Shown here: piece after piece, positions 52,839-62,422 of the stretch | Position numbering within the stretch: position 1 is the stretch's first letter | Layout of the letters: each line of letters starts with the position of its first letter | Source: Hungatella sp. UBA5385 | Lineage (GTDB): Bacteria; Bacillota; Clostridia; Lachnospirales; Lachnospiraceae | Length of the DNA stretch: 64,000 nucleotides | Reading direction: 5' to 3' | NCBI GenBank assembly: GCA_002409995.1 | Contig: DHOR01000014.1 | Span: 583 to 64,582, forward strand | Made by a program: the position numbers and the translations under genes | The notes under the pieces: model-generated | Told to the model about the DNA's origin: nothing | What the model saw: the letters and a program-made list of their open reading frames with translations, nothing else | The model's database searches: none

Positions 52839-54662
52839 ATGATTCAGCTTCAGAGTGTACTTTTACCAACAGAAGAGGTTTGTGCGATTTCCGAACTATA
52901 TTTCCATAAATTTGATCAGCGGATTGACTTTAATGGATATTTTAATCTTTTTTATATAGAAAAAAGAAAAAAGTATTCGGTATTAGATAATTTGTTTCTT
53001 GATATTTTTTTATATGGATTTAAGGAATTGATATTAGTCCATGATGGAGTGGATTTGCAGAAAGTTTCTTTGGAGTCATGGAGCCATAAGTCATACCAGA
53101 TAGAGTTTCCGTTTGATACATATGATGAAGGTGTATTTTGGTTTGCTCTATTAGAAGATGAGCAGGTAGACGAAAAATATATAAATGGTATCTTTGTGTC
53201 GGAAGTGCCTCCAGAACATGTAAAAAAAGTAAATATAGGTATAGATATTTGTACTTTCAAAAGAGAACCATATGTAGTTAGGAATTTGAAACAACTAAAG
53301 ACAAAGATATTAGATAATAACGATTTAGATGTATCAAATCATGTATATATATTTATTATTGATAATGGAGGAACTCTGGATTCTTGTGAACACGTTCAGG
53401 AAATTGTACGCACCTGTGATGATAATGTCATTATTATGCAGAATAAAAATGCTGGAGGTGCTGGTGGATTTACCAGAGGCATGTTAGAAATCCTGACTGC
53501 GAAACAAGAGAAGCAGTTTACCCATGTGCTTCTTATGGATGATGATGCTGTGATTGAGCCGGATTTGTTAGTCAGAATTCATGGTTTTCTAGCAACGGTG
53601 AAAACAGAGTGGGGGCAGATTACTATTGGTGGAGCAATGTTACGGGAAGACTACCCATACATGCTGTATTGTGCGGGTGAGTGGTGGGAACGCGGTGCTA
53701 TTATTAACCCCGAAATGCATCTGGATTTAAGAGAGTGGAAGATAGCAGCCAGTTCTTATCTGACGGAAACGGGGCATGAATATGACCGTTATTCAGGCTG
53801 GTGGTGTTGTTGCTATTCTTTGGATGTGGTTAGGGAGGATAATTTACCGATTCCATTATTTATTCATCATGATGATATTGAATTTGGAATAAGAAACAAA
53901 AAATCAGGAATTGTATTTTTAAATGGTGTAGGTGTTTGGCATAGAGGGCCAGAACTGACCCTTCCAGGTACAAATATATATTATGATACACGGAATAATT
54001 TAATAGAGACGGCATTGCATCAACCATCAAAACAAAATAAAACTGCAAAGAAAATTATGCTTAGGACATTAACATCTGCGACTTTTCGATTGAAATACAA
54101 AGATGTATTTTTGGCTTATAAAGGATTGGTTGATTTTTTGAAGGGGCCCCAATGGCTTTGGGAACAACAACCGGACTTACTGAATTCTGAGGTTCGGGGG
54201 ATGACGTATCAAATGCAACCAATTAAACAATTAAAAAATATGCTTTCGGAACATGAATATGTATCCTTACAGACGCAGATTCAACAATATCAAGAGAATT
54301 ATGGAATGGATACTATTATTAGTAGCCGGAAGAGAAAGACAAAAGTGTCGATACCCCATTTACTGACGTTTAACGGTTGGCTGCTGCCAGCAGATAAAAC
54401 AGGAGTTAAAGTGATATTTCCAACGGATTCGCTGTTTGACACATATCGTAAACGTAAGGTGATTCTCTTTGAGCCAGTAAGTGGAAGGGCAGTGATACTT
54501 AAAAAAGAGTATAGGGAATTAATACGCATAGTAGGTGTTTATTTCAAGGCTTATTGGGCTTTATGTTTGCATTATGATTCTGCGGTTCATAATTATCGCA
54601 ATAATATTAATAGGTTCACTAATAAAAAAGCATGGGAGGAGTATTTGGAAATAAATGAATAA
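52839..54662 (+). CDS. GlfT2-like galactofuranosyltransferase
   Basis: This 607-residue protein resembles bacterial galactofuranosyltransferases of the GlfT2 type. It has an N-terminal beta-rich domain (about 1-140), then a GT2 core: GIDICTFKRE, QNKNAGGAGGFTRG, the LLMDDDAVIEPD motif (Asp234-236), WWCCCYSL, and the HHDDIEFG motif followed by GVWHRGPE with His368. A C-terminal helical region follows. It would transfer galactofuranose from UDP-Galf, made by the mutase encoded at 57325-58428 in the same cluster, which supports the call strongly. It overlaps the transporter permease gene by eight bases. Confidence 0.9.
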   Translation: MIQLQSVLLPTEEVCAISELYFHKFDQRIDFNGYFNLFYIEKRKKYSVLDNLFLDIFLYGFKELILVHDGVDLQKVSLESWSHKSYQIEFPFDTYDEGVFWFALLEDEQVDEKYINGIFVSEVPPEHVKKVNIGIDICTFKREPYVVRNLKQLKTKILDNNDLDVSNHVYIFIIDNGGTLDSCEHVQEIVRTCDDNVIIMQNKNAGGAGGFTRGMLEILTAKQEKQFTHVLLMDDDAVIEPDLLVRIHGFLATVKTEWGQITIGGAMLREDYPYMLYCAGEWWERGAIINPEMHLDLREWKIAASSYLTETGHEYDRYSGWWCCCYSLDVVREDNLPIPLFIHHDDIEFGIRNKKSGIVFLNGVGVWHRGPELTLPGTNIYYDTRNNLIETALHQPSKQNKTAKKIMLRTLTSATFRLKYKDVFLAYKGLVDFLKGPQWLWEQQPDLLNSEVRGMTYQMQPIKQLKNMLSEHEYVSLQTQIQQYQENYGMDTIISSRKRKTKVSIPHLLTFNGWLLPADKTGVKVIFPTDSLFDTYRKRKVILFEPVSGRAVILKKEYRELIRIVGVYFKAYWALCLHYDSAVHNYRNNINRFTNKKAWEEYLEINE

Positions 54663-55443
54663 TTTTATAAAAAGACTGGAGGCATTTCAGCATTATAAAC
54701 CATTACTTCAGCAGCTGGTCATGAAAGATGTTAAGTTAAAATATAGGAGAAGCTTTTTAGGATATGTATGGAGTATTTTAAATCCATTAATGATAATGAT
54801 CATCATGGTTTTGGTGTTTGAAAGTATGTTTCGTTTTGACATAGCAAATTATCCTGTGTATTTGATTATTGGTCAGACTGTTTTCAATTTTGTCTCAGAA
54901 GCAACAAACCAAGCAATGTGGTCTATTACTGGTAATGCTGCGTTGCTAAAAAAAACATATGTGCCAAAATATATTTTTACAATTTCAAAAGTGACAAGTT
55001 CTTTGGTGAATACATTATTTGCATTAGGTGCAATGCTGATTGTTTTTGTTGTATGTCATGTGAGATTTAATTGGTATATGCTATTTATTCCTGTGATTTT
55101 ATTACAAGTATATATATTTAGCGTGGGGCTTGGATTGTTATTAGCACAGGGAACGGTATTTTTTAGGGATATTCAATATATATATGGAGCATTTTTGACA
55201 GCGTGGATGTATCTGACCCCTATGTTCTATCCGATTAATCAGTTGCCGTTTCAATTGATGTGGGCTATTAAGCATTTTAATCCACTTTATTCTTATATTA
55301 CACAGTTTAGAACGATTGTGTTGGAAGGATTGTTTCCAGATACGAGACTGATTATATATGGATTTGTAGTGGCATTTGCATCGCTGCTAATAGGAACATG
55401 GGTATTTATGAAAAACCAAGATCGTTTTATATTATATATTTAG
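54655..55443 (+). CDS. Polysaccharide ABC exporter, permease subunit (Wzm/TagG-like)
   Basis: This 262-residue protein is the membrane half of an ABC-2 type exporter for lipid-linked polysaccharide. Six hydrophobic segments are visible, and the family stretch LKYRRSFLGYVWSILNPLM near the N-terminus (about residues 25-43) precedes the first helix. Further family-like segments are LLKKTYVPKYIF and the WMYLTPMFYPI loop near the fifth helix. The next gene, 13 bases on, is the ATPase. It fits export of a completed chain across the membrane and agrees with the absence of a Wzx flippase in the window. Confidence 0.93.
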   Translation: MNNFIKRLEAFQHYKPLLQQLVMKDVKLKYRRSFLGYVWSILNPLMIMIIMVLVFESMFRFDIANYPVYLIIGQTVFNFVSEATNQAMWSITGNAALLKKTYVPKYIFTISKVTSSLVNTLFALGAMLIVFVVCHVRFNWYMLFIPVILLQVYIFSVGLGLLLAQGTVFFRDIQYIYGAFLTAWMYLTPMFYPINQLPFQLMWAIKHFNPLYSYITQFRTIVLEGLFPDTRLIIYGFVVAFASLLIGTWVFMKNQDRFILYI

Positions 55444-55455
55444 GTTGGAAGAAAA

Positions 55456-56229
55456 ATGAAAAAAAAGAATGATAAAAATTGGAATAATAATAATGAGTAC
55501 GCGGTAATTGTGGATCATGCTACTGTTCGATTTAATATGGCTTCTGAGCGGATTGATAATTTGAAAGAGTATTTTATCAAATTGATAAAGCGAGAGCTGA
55601 TGTTTAAAGAATTTCTTGCAGTAAAAGATATGAGTTTTAAAGTCAGAAAAGGGGAAGCTTGGGGAATTATTGGAACTAACGGTTCAGGTAAGTCGACACT
55701 TTTAAAACTGATTTGTGGAATCTTAAAGCCTTTTGAAGGGCAGGTGACGATTAATGGAAGCATTGCCCCACTGATTGAATTGGGTGCAGGATTTGATGGA
55801 GACTTAACAGCACGAGAAAATATTTTTCTGAATGGGGCTGTATTAGGGTATAATAAACAGTTTATGCAGAACCACTTTGAGGAAATAGTTGAGTTTGCGG
55901 AGCTACAGGATTTCCTTGATATGCCACTCAAGAATTATTCCTCGGGTATGGCGGCTAGACTTGGATTTGCAATTGCGACAATTGTACGGCCCGATATATT
56001 GATTTGTGACGAAGTGCTAGCTGTTGGTGATTACGCATTTCAACTTAAATGTCAAAAACGCATGAATGAAATGCGAAAACATGGGACTACGTTGCTTTTT
56101 GTATCACATTCTATTGATTCGGTTAAAGAGGTTTGTGATTATGCTTTATGGATTGAAAAGGGTACAGCAAAGATGAGTGGAAAGGTTGACGAAGTTTGTG
56201 ATGCTTACATGAAATATTTACAGAACTAA
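55456..56229 (+). CDS. Polysaccharide ABC exporter, ATP-binding subunit (Wzt/TagH-like)
   Basis: This 257-residue ATPase powers the exporter. Walker A is GTNGSGKST (73-81), the ABC signature is SSGMAARLGFA (from 162), and Walker B is DILICDEVLAVGD. The opening VDHATVRFNMASERIDNLKE is typical of the Wzt/TagH family. It ends soon after the nucleotide-binding domain and lacks the C-terminal carbohydrate-binding domain found in Wzt proteins that recognise a capped chain end, so chain length is probably not controlled by that route. It forms a pair with the permease gene before it. Confidence 0.94.
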   Translation: MKKKNDKNWNNNNEYAVIVDHATVRFNMASERIDNLKEYFIKLIKRELMFKEFLAVKDMSFKVRKGEAWGIIGTNGSGKSTLLKLICGILKPFEGQVTINGSIAPLIELGAGFDGDLTARENIFLNGAVLGYNKQFMQNHFEEIVEFAELQDFLDMPLKNYSSGMAARLGFAIATIVRPDILICDEVLAVGDYAFQLKCQKRMNEMRKHGTTLLFVSHSIDSVKEVCDYALWIEKGTAKMSGKVDEVCDAYMKYLQN

Positions 56230-56416
56230 GCTTTTAAAGCTGGAAAAAAGCTGCATGAATGGAAGATAAAAAGACGAAAGCTCTCTTGCAAAGTAAATAA
56301 GGTTATAGTAAACTTATGAAGTGTGATATATGAAACTTCTTATAGTGACGTTTATGGTAAGGGGTTTGGCAACTAAATGACAACAACCAAAGATTGGGAA
56401 TTTGAAAAGGGAAAAA

Positions 56417-57325
56417 ATGAGAATATTAATATTGGGCGGCAACGGATTTATAGGAAAAAACTTAGGTTGCTATTTAACACGCAAAGGTCATATGGTTATT
56501 TCTTTTGATTTGGAAAAAAAGTATGATGACACAGAGCATATAAAGTATGTACAAGGTAATTTTTTTAAGGATGAAGATTTTATACCTTATTTAAAAAATG
56601 TTGATATCGTGTATCATGCCATTAGCACAATCAATCCAGGAAATTCAAATGACAAATATATGCAAGGATATATGTGTGATTTCTTGCAGTCTATAAAATT
56701 ATCTGATTATTCAAGGGAATATAATTTTAGAATTATTTATTTATCATCAGGTGGGACAGTTTATGGATATCAAGAAAAGCTGCCTATAAAAGAGGATGCG
56801 CTTTCTACCCCGATTAATCATTACGGAAATCTAAAACTTTGTATTGAAAATACATATAGAACTTTTAATAAACAATTCGGTACAGATATTGTTATTGCTA
56901 GAATAGCAAATCCGTATGGACCTGGTCAAGATTATTCTAAAGGTGTAGGTTTTATTGATGCGGCATTAAAAAGAGCAATAAGGCATGAACCCATTGAGAT
57001 TTGGGGAGATGGTTTGGTAATTCGCGATTATATTTATATTAATGACGTATGCCATATGCTATATTCTTTAATCGATTATCAAGGAGCTGACCCCGTTTTT
57101 AATATAAGTGCAAATTGTGGAAGTTCTCAAAATGACATAATTAACATATTGCGAAATTTAGTCCCTGATATATCTGTTAAGTACCTTCCAGCAAGACCTG
57201 TAGACGTTCCGGCAATTATTTTAGATAATTCAAAAATAAATATGTTGTGCAAAGAGCGTTGTTTAGAAATAGATGAAGGTATTGAAATATATTACAATTA
57301 TTTAATAAAGAGGGAGATTAACTAA
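56417..57325 (+). CDS. NAD-dependent epimerase/dehydratase (SDR family)
   Basis: This 302-residue extended short-chain dehydrogenase opens with the NAD-binding motif GGNGFIGKNL (residues 7-16). It has the catalytic set with YLSSGGTVYG (Ser) and Tyr136-x3-Lys140 (HYGNLKLC), and the ARIANPYGPGQ and DYIYINDV motifs of the UDP-glucose 4-epimerase-like group. Likely products are UDP-galactose or a related sugar; a UDP-Gal supply would feed the mutase gene that follows with a one-base overlap (TAATG). ATG 56417 is chosen over TTG 56402 because AAAAGGG lies just before it. A 187-base gap precedes the gene, where no clear promoter is seen, and AT content rises from here. Confidence 0.9.
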   Translation: MRILILGGNGFIGKNLGCYLTRKGHMVISFDLEKKYDDTEHIKYVQGNFFKDEDFIPYLKNVDIVYHAISTINPGNSNDKYMQGYMCDFLQSIKLSDYSREYNFRIIYLSSGGTVYGYQEKLPIKEDALSTPINHYGNLKLCIENTYRTFNKQFGTDIVIARIANPYGPGQDYSKGVGFIDAALKRAIRHEPIEIWGDGLVIRDYIYINDVCHMLYSLIDYQGADPVFNISANCGSSQNDIINILRNLVPDISVKYLPARPVDVPAIILDNSKINMLCKERCLEIDEGIEIYYNYLIKREIN

Positions 57326-58428
57326 TGAAATATGACTACTTAATTGTTGGAACTGGATTATATGGTTCTGTTTTTGCCTATGAAGCAAAAAAAAGAGGAA
57401 AAAAGTGTTTAGTAATCGATAGAAGAAATCACATTGCTGGTAATTGTTATTGCGAAAAAATTGAAGATATAAATGTACACAAATATGGAGCGCATATTTT
57501 TCACACATCTGATAAACATATATGGGAATATATAAATCAGTTTGCAGAGTTTAATAATTTTGTTTTAACAACAATAGCTTGTTACAAAAATCAGGTTTAT
57601 AATCTACCGTTTAATATGAATACGTTTAGCAAAATGTGGAACATCCGAACTCCACAGGAAGCAAAAGACATTATAAAGAATCAATTAGCTGGAATGACGA
57701 TAGACGAGCCACAAAACCTTGAAGAGCAAGCGCTTAGTTTGGTTGGACCTGATATTTTTGAAAAATTGATTAAAGGTTATGTTGAAAAGCAATGGGGGCG
57801 AGATTGCAAAGACTTACCTGCGTTTATAATTAAAAGATTACCTTTGAGGTTTACATATAATAACAATTATTATTATGACAGATACCAAGGCATACCTATC
57901 GGGGGTTACACGAGTATCGTTGAAAAGATGTTAGATGGTATTGAAGTTTTATTATCGACAGATTATAAAGAATTTATTAAAAATAATCCTAATATTGCTG
58001 ATAAAGTGATTTATACAGGTGCAATTGATGAATATTTTGATTACAAACTTGGAGTTCTGCAATATCGTTCGGTAGAATTTGAAACAGAGACATTAAATTG
58101 TGATGATTTCCAGGGAACTGCTGTTGTAAGTTACACTGAACGCGAGGTGCCATATACAAGAATAATTGAGCATAAACATTTTGAATTTGGGACACAACCA
58201 TGTACCGTTATTTCACGTGAATATTCTCATGAATGGACAATTGGCGAAGAACCTTATTATCCAATAAATGATGATACGAATAATGTCTTATATCAAAAGT
58301 ATTATGAGTTAGCTCAAAAAAATAAAAATGTGATTTTTGGTGGACGTTTAGGTCAATACAAATATTATGATATGGATAAGGTGATTGCTGCATCGCTGGA
58401 TTTGGTTAATATAGAATTATCAAATTAA
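57325..58428 (+). CDS. glf: UDP-galactopyranose mutase
   Basis: This flavoenzyme interconverts UDP-galactopyranose and UDP-galactofuranose. The 367-residue protein is of normal length, with the FAD-binding motif GTGLYG (9-14), the RRNHIAGNCY stretch after the second strand, and the YGAHIFHTSD motif. The YVEKQWGRDCKDLP and RFTYNNNYYYDRYQGIPIGGY motifs, and the final GGRLGQYKYYDMDKVI, are characteristic of Glf. Together with the GlfT2-like transferase this shows that the polymer contains galactofuranose. It overlaps the epimerase stop codon by one base and has AGGGAG before the start. Confidence 0.96.
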   Translation: MKYDYLIVGTGLYGSVFAYEAKKRGKKCLVIDRRNHIAGNCYCEKIEDINVHKYGAHIFHTSDKHIWEYINQFAEFNNFVLTTIACYKNQVYNLPFNMNTFSKMWNIRTPQEAKDIIKNQLAGMTIDEPQNLEEQALSLVGPDIFEKLIKGYVEKQWGRDCKDLPAFIIKRLPLRFTYNNNYYYDRYQGIPIGGYTSIVEKMLDGIEVLLSTDYKEFIKNNPNIADKVIYTGAIDEYFDYKLGVLQYRSVEFETETLNCDDFQGTAVVSYTEREVPYTRIIEHKHFEFGTQPCTVISREYSHEWTIGEEPYYPINDDTNNVLYQKYYELAQKNKNVIFGGRLGQYKYYDMDKVIAASLDLVNIELSN

Positions 58429-58449
58429 TATATAAGGAAGTATTCAACT

Positions 58450-60309
58450 ATGAGTAATATAAAAATTTTTGTAACTCACATTCCAAATAGAAATGACCAA
58501 TTAATAGAAAATTCATTAATGGTAGATGTTATTGCAGGAGGAGAGTTTCAAACTAAAAAACTGCCAAATAATTGTGTGCTCGATAATAGCGGAGATAATA
58601 TTTCAGCTAAGAATAAATCTTATTGTGAGTTAACTACGCAATATTGGGCATGGAAAAATGTTGATGCAGATTATTATGGATTTTGTCATTACAGAAGATT
58701 TCTATCGTTAACAGATGAAACATTCTCAGAAAAAAATGATCCAACCGGACGGGGACAAGTATATTCGAAAATTCTTAATGATTTAACTATAAATAAATTT
58801 GGGTTAGATAATGATATAATTAATCGTGCGTTTATAGAAAAGTATGATTGCATTTTGCCATTTAAACAAGATTTAAGAAAAGTATCAACACCAAACGGAA
58901 AAAAGAAAACTATATATGATCATTTCGCAGCTCACGATCGATATTTTATGCATGCTTCAGATTTGGATATATTGATTGAGACGATAGGAGAATTATTTCC
59001 AGATTATAAAGCGGATGCAATAGAATATCTAAATAATCCTTATTTCTGGGGATATAACTGTTTTATACTGAAAAAAAAATTTTTTCACGAGCTATGCAAT
59101 TTTGAGTTTACAATTCTTTTCGAATTAGATAAAAGAATAGATACTTCGCTGTATAATCGTCAGACCTCACGTATGCCGGGATTTATGGGGGAAATTTTAT
59201 CTTGTATTTATTTTTATCATTTACAGAAAATAAATAAGTCATTAAAAGTTAAAGAGACACAAATAATATATTTTGAGTATACAAATAAAATTTGTGAAGT
59301 TAGTCCTAGTGAGGAAAATGCAATACCATTAGTTTTTAATATTGATCCAATACCTCCTTTTATGTTTACTGTGACATTAGAATCTTTTGTTTCGCATTGT
59401 TTATCTAGTCGTAAATATGATGTTTATATATTACATCATAATATAACAAAGAGCTTTATAGATAATTTCAATACCATATTAAAAAGAAAAGAAAATATTA
59501 AAGTTAAATATATCGATTATAGTATTATACATAATACATTATTTGAGTTAGATAAAAAAATTGAGGATGTTAGACTATTATTACCTTGGTTGTTTTTGGA
59601 ATATGATAAAATTTTATATTGTAATTGGAATACATTATTTAAAAAATCATTAGATGAACTATTCATGATGGATATAGAAAATTATTATATTGCAGGTACT
59701 CTAGATATTATAATGACAGGACGAGTTTTTGATGTCTATCCTGCATATGAAAATTATTTAAAAAAGGAGTTGGATTTAAATCCAGCGGATAAACTTATAA
59801 ATACAGATGTTTGTTTAATAAATACAAAACTAATTCGGAAAAAATTTACAGTGGATAATTTTTTAATGAATAATTTACCAGAAAGAATACCAACTTTTAA
59901 AGAAAAGTGTAATTCTGTATTTAAAAATAAGATATTAATTTTATCTCAAGTATGGAATTATTATTATACTGAAGATTTTGAAGAAAAACGATTAATTAAT
60001 CAAGCGCCATTGACTTATGTAAATGAATATAATAATACAAAAAAAAGTTATATTGCAACTTATAATGCCAATATAATGTGGGACCTAAGTGGTTCTGAAT
60101 TCTGCACATACTATTGGAAATTAGCTCGCACTACAGAGTTTTATCCTCTGTTTCTTGGACATTTTTCTGTTGTATTAAACCGTAATAATAAATCTTGGTT
60201 TCTTACAAAATTGAATGGATTATATAAATGCATTCAAGACCATGGTTTAGCTTATACTTTTGTCTATTTTTTTAAAAAAGTATTTGTGTTAAGTAAGAGG
60301 AAGTTGTGA
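58450..60309 (+). CDS. DUF4422-GT8-like fusion with degraded DXD motif
   Basis: This 619-residue protein has two domains. Residues 1-260 match DUF4422 (KIFVTHIPNRN at the start, then ELTTQYWAWKNVDADYYGFCHYRRF), a family thought to be glycosyltransferases. Residues about 295-520 look like a family GT8 domain (IPLVFNIDPIPPFMFTVTLE, LLPWLFLEYDKILYC, NTDVCLINTKL). The metal-binding DXD of GT8 enzymes should sit in the DKILYxDxD position, but here it reads CNWN (Asn392, Asn394), so this domain may be inactive or changed in function. The C-terminal 100 residues have a helical, basic end. The region is very AT-rich. It lies 21 bases after glf. Confidence 0.82.
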   Translation: MSNIKIFVTHIPNRNDQLIENSLMVDVIAGGEFQTKKLPNNCVLDNSGDNISAKNKSYCELTTQYWAWKNVDADYYGFCHYRRFLSLTDETFSEKNDPTGRGQVYSKILNDLTINKFGLDNDIINRAFIEKYDCILPFKQDLRKVSTPNGKKKTIYDHFAAHDRYFMHASDLDILIETIGELFPDYKADAIEYLNNPYFWGYNCFILKKKFFHELCNFEFTILFELDKRIDTSLYNRQTSRMPGFMGEILSCIYFYHLQKINKSLKVKETQIIYFEYTNKICEVSPSEENAIPLVFNIDPIPPFMFTVTLESFVSHCLSSRKYDVYILHHNITKSFIDNFNTILKRKENIKVKYIDYSIIHNTLFELDKKIEDVRLLLPWLFLEYDKILYCNWNTLFKKSLDELFMMDIENYYIAGTLDIIMTGRVFDVYPAYENYLKKELDLNPADKLINTDVCLINTKLIRKKFTVDNFLMNNLPERIPTFKEKCNSVFKNKILILSQVWNYYYTEDFEEKRLINQAPLTYVNEYNNTKKSYIATYNANIMWDLSGSEFCTYYWKLARTTEFYPLFLGHFSVVLNRNNKSWFLTKLNGLYKCIQDHGLAYTFVYFFKKVFVLSKRKL

Positions 60310-60401
60310 TAAATGGATTTGGTAGTTCAGGAGCATAACTATTTCTATTAACTGTGAGTATAGTAAGTATTTTATAGAAATTAAAAGGTAGATATTCTTG
60401 T

Positions 60402-62387
60402 ATGAAAAAAAAGATATTTATACATAAAATTATTTATATTATTATTTTTATATTATTATTTAATTTTACAAGTTATTTATTTCAACCTTCATGGAAGTAT
60501 GTTCCAAATATTTCAGAGGGAGAAACTGATAAATACCTTGGTTTTTATAACGTACCTTTAAATAATTTGGACTATTTAACTTTAGGTGCTAGCCATTCTT
60601 TTTTCAGTATTAACCCAATGCAGATATATGCAGAAACAGGAATAATTGGTTATAATTTAGGAAGTCCAAGCCAATCAATTGAAACTTCTTATTATTGGCT
60701 TAAAGAAGCACATAAATATCAAAAACCTAAAATTGTTTTTTTAGATATTTCTTCACTCCTTTATGATGATGAAATGATAGATGCCGCTTCTGTTACAAAG
60801 GCTTTGCTATATATGAGATTTTCACTAAACAAGATTGATGCAATAATAAATTGCAAAGCGCAAGAACAAAGTTTATTCGAATTTTTTTTCCCATTATTTC
60901 AGTACCATGACCGCTGGAAAGAGCTTAACAAAGATGATTGGTATAAAACCTCGGAAAATTATTTTTTAAATGGCTCCTATTTAGGCTTTACATCAAGCCG
61001 TTTAACTGAAAAAAATGAGATAAACTTAGACCAAGAGTTGTACTTATTGCACGAAAATGGTACTTTGATGCAAAATAACATCATTCCAACAGTTTCTTCG
61101 CAAAGTAAAGTATATTTTGAAAAGATTATTGCTTTTTGCAATGCAAATAATATTAAGTTAATTCCGATTAAAGCGCCTTCTCTTAATTGGAGTTTGCAAA
61201 GAAGATTAGTTATATGCGATTTTTTGCAAGCATATCAATTAAAACTATGGGACTTAAATGTTGAAGAAAATTTATTTCTAAATTGGGATACAGATACTGC
61301 AGATAATGGATACCACACGAATTACTGGGGGGCAACAAAAACATCACAAGTCATTTCGGGATTTTTGAAAAGTCAAAATTTAAATTCTTCATCTAATGAA
61401 GTATATTGGAAAAAGCAGTTGAAGGAATATACTATGTGGGAAATGAACTGTCTCAATACTGATAAGTTCCGGAGTATTGATTATTTGCAAAGGCTTGCTG
61501 CTCATAAAGAAAAATACTGCATTATTATTTCTGTACAAGATGATGCGGCTTCTGAATGGAATAATCATTTGGAAGCTTGTATTAATGAATTAGGCTTAAA
61601 AGGAAATTTTTGCTCCAATATACAAAATTCGTATGTCGCAGTTGTTGATGAGGGAGATGTACTTTTTGAGAAGTGGGCTGAGTCCCCCATTGTTTTTAAC
61701 ACGATTATTGATGAAATATATAATATTTCAGCATTTAGTAGCGGGTTTTCATATGGTAGTACAAGTAGTATAACAGTTAACAGTGAAAACTATTCATTAA
61801 ATAACCGTGGCTTGAATATAGTTATTCTTGATAAAAAAAATGGTGAAGTGGTCTCTAGTGTTTCAATAGATACCCACGACAATTCCCTATGGTTTAATGA
61901 GAAAAAAACATATAGTTTACAAAATTTAACATGGGATACTTATATGCAATCACCAATAATCCCAGATGGAACTTATACTATAGCACCTTATATGGAACCA
62001 GATTATTCTATTGGAATAAATAGCCAGATTGAAAATCCGAAAATCGAGGTATGCAAAAAAAAGGATACTGCAGATCAGTTATTTGAATTAAAAAATACAA
62101 ACAGTGGTTTTTTCACTCTTCGGTCAATTAGCGCTAATAAATTTGTCAATATAGAAAATTTAAATAATGTACCAGGAACAAATGTTATTTTAAATAATTA
62201 CACAGGGTTAGCTATGGAAACATGGTTTGCTGTAAAAAGTCCTAATAATAGTTATAGCCTAGTATCTTTATATAATGGCCTTGCTCTGGATATATCTATA
62301 GAAAATAGAACATCTAGTATGGACATTCAATGTCAAAAAGACACGGGAAGTAAATCTCAACAGTTTGTTTTCACAAAAGTCGACTAA
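60402..62387 (+). CDS. SGNH/AlgX-like membrane-anchored protein with ricin-type lectin tail
   Basis: This 661-residue protein has an N-terminal membrane anchor (about 9-27) and then an SGNH hydrolase-like domain of the kind that partners MBOAT acyltransferases: LGASHSFFSINP with the nucleophile candidate Ser64, NLGSPSQSIETSYYW, and a C-terminal His305 in DNGYHTNYWGA. Residues about 330-515 are of unknown type. The last 140 residues (about 520-661) look like a ricin-type beta-trefoil (DGTYTIAPY, FFTLRSISANKFVNIEN, ALDISIENR), which probably binds carbohydrate. It would act outside the membrane to acylate the exported polymer. The MBOAT gene follows after 35 bases, which supports an acyl-transfer pair. 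Confidence 0.82.
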   Translation: MKKKIFIHKIIYIIIFILLFNFTSYLFQPSWKYVPNISEGETDKYLGFYNVPLNNLDYLTLGASHSFFSINPMQIYAETGIIGYNLGSPSQSIETSYYWLKEAHKYQKPKIVFLDISSLLYDDEMIDAASVTKALLYMRFSLNKIDAIINCKAQEQSLFEFFFPLFQYHDRWKELNKDDWYKTSENYFLNGSYLGFTSSRLTEKNEINLDQELYLLHENGTLMQNNIIPTVSSQSKVYFEKIIAFCNANNIKLIPIKAPSLNWSLQRRLVICDFLQAYQLKLWDLNVEENLFLNWDTDTADNGYHTNYWGATKTSQVISGFLKSQNLNSSSNEVYWKKQLKEYTMWEMNCLNTDKFRSIDYLQRLAAHKEKYCIIISVQDDAASEWNNHLEACINELGLKGNFCSNIQNSYVAVVDEGDVLFEKWAESPIVFNTIIDEIYNISAFSSGFSYGSTSSITVNSENYSLNNRGLNIVILDKKNGEVVSSVSIDTHDNSLWFNEKKTYSLQNLTWDTYMQSPIIPDGTYTIAPYMEPDYSIGINSQIENPKIEVCKKKDTADQLFELKNTNSGFFTLRSISANKFVNIENLNNVPGTNVILNNYTGLAMETWFAVKSPNNSYSLVSLYNGLALDISIENRTSSMDIQCQKDTGSKSQQFVFTKVD

Positions 62388-62422
62388 GAGAACAATGGGC
62401 CTTTTATGAAAGGAACTAAAAT

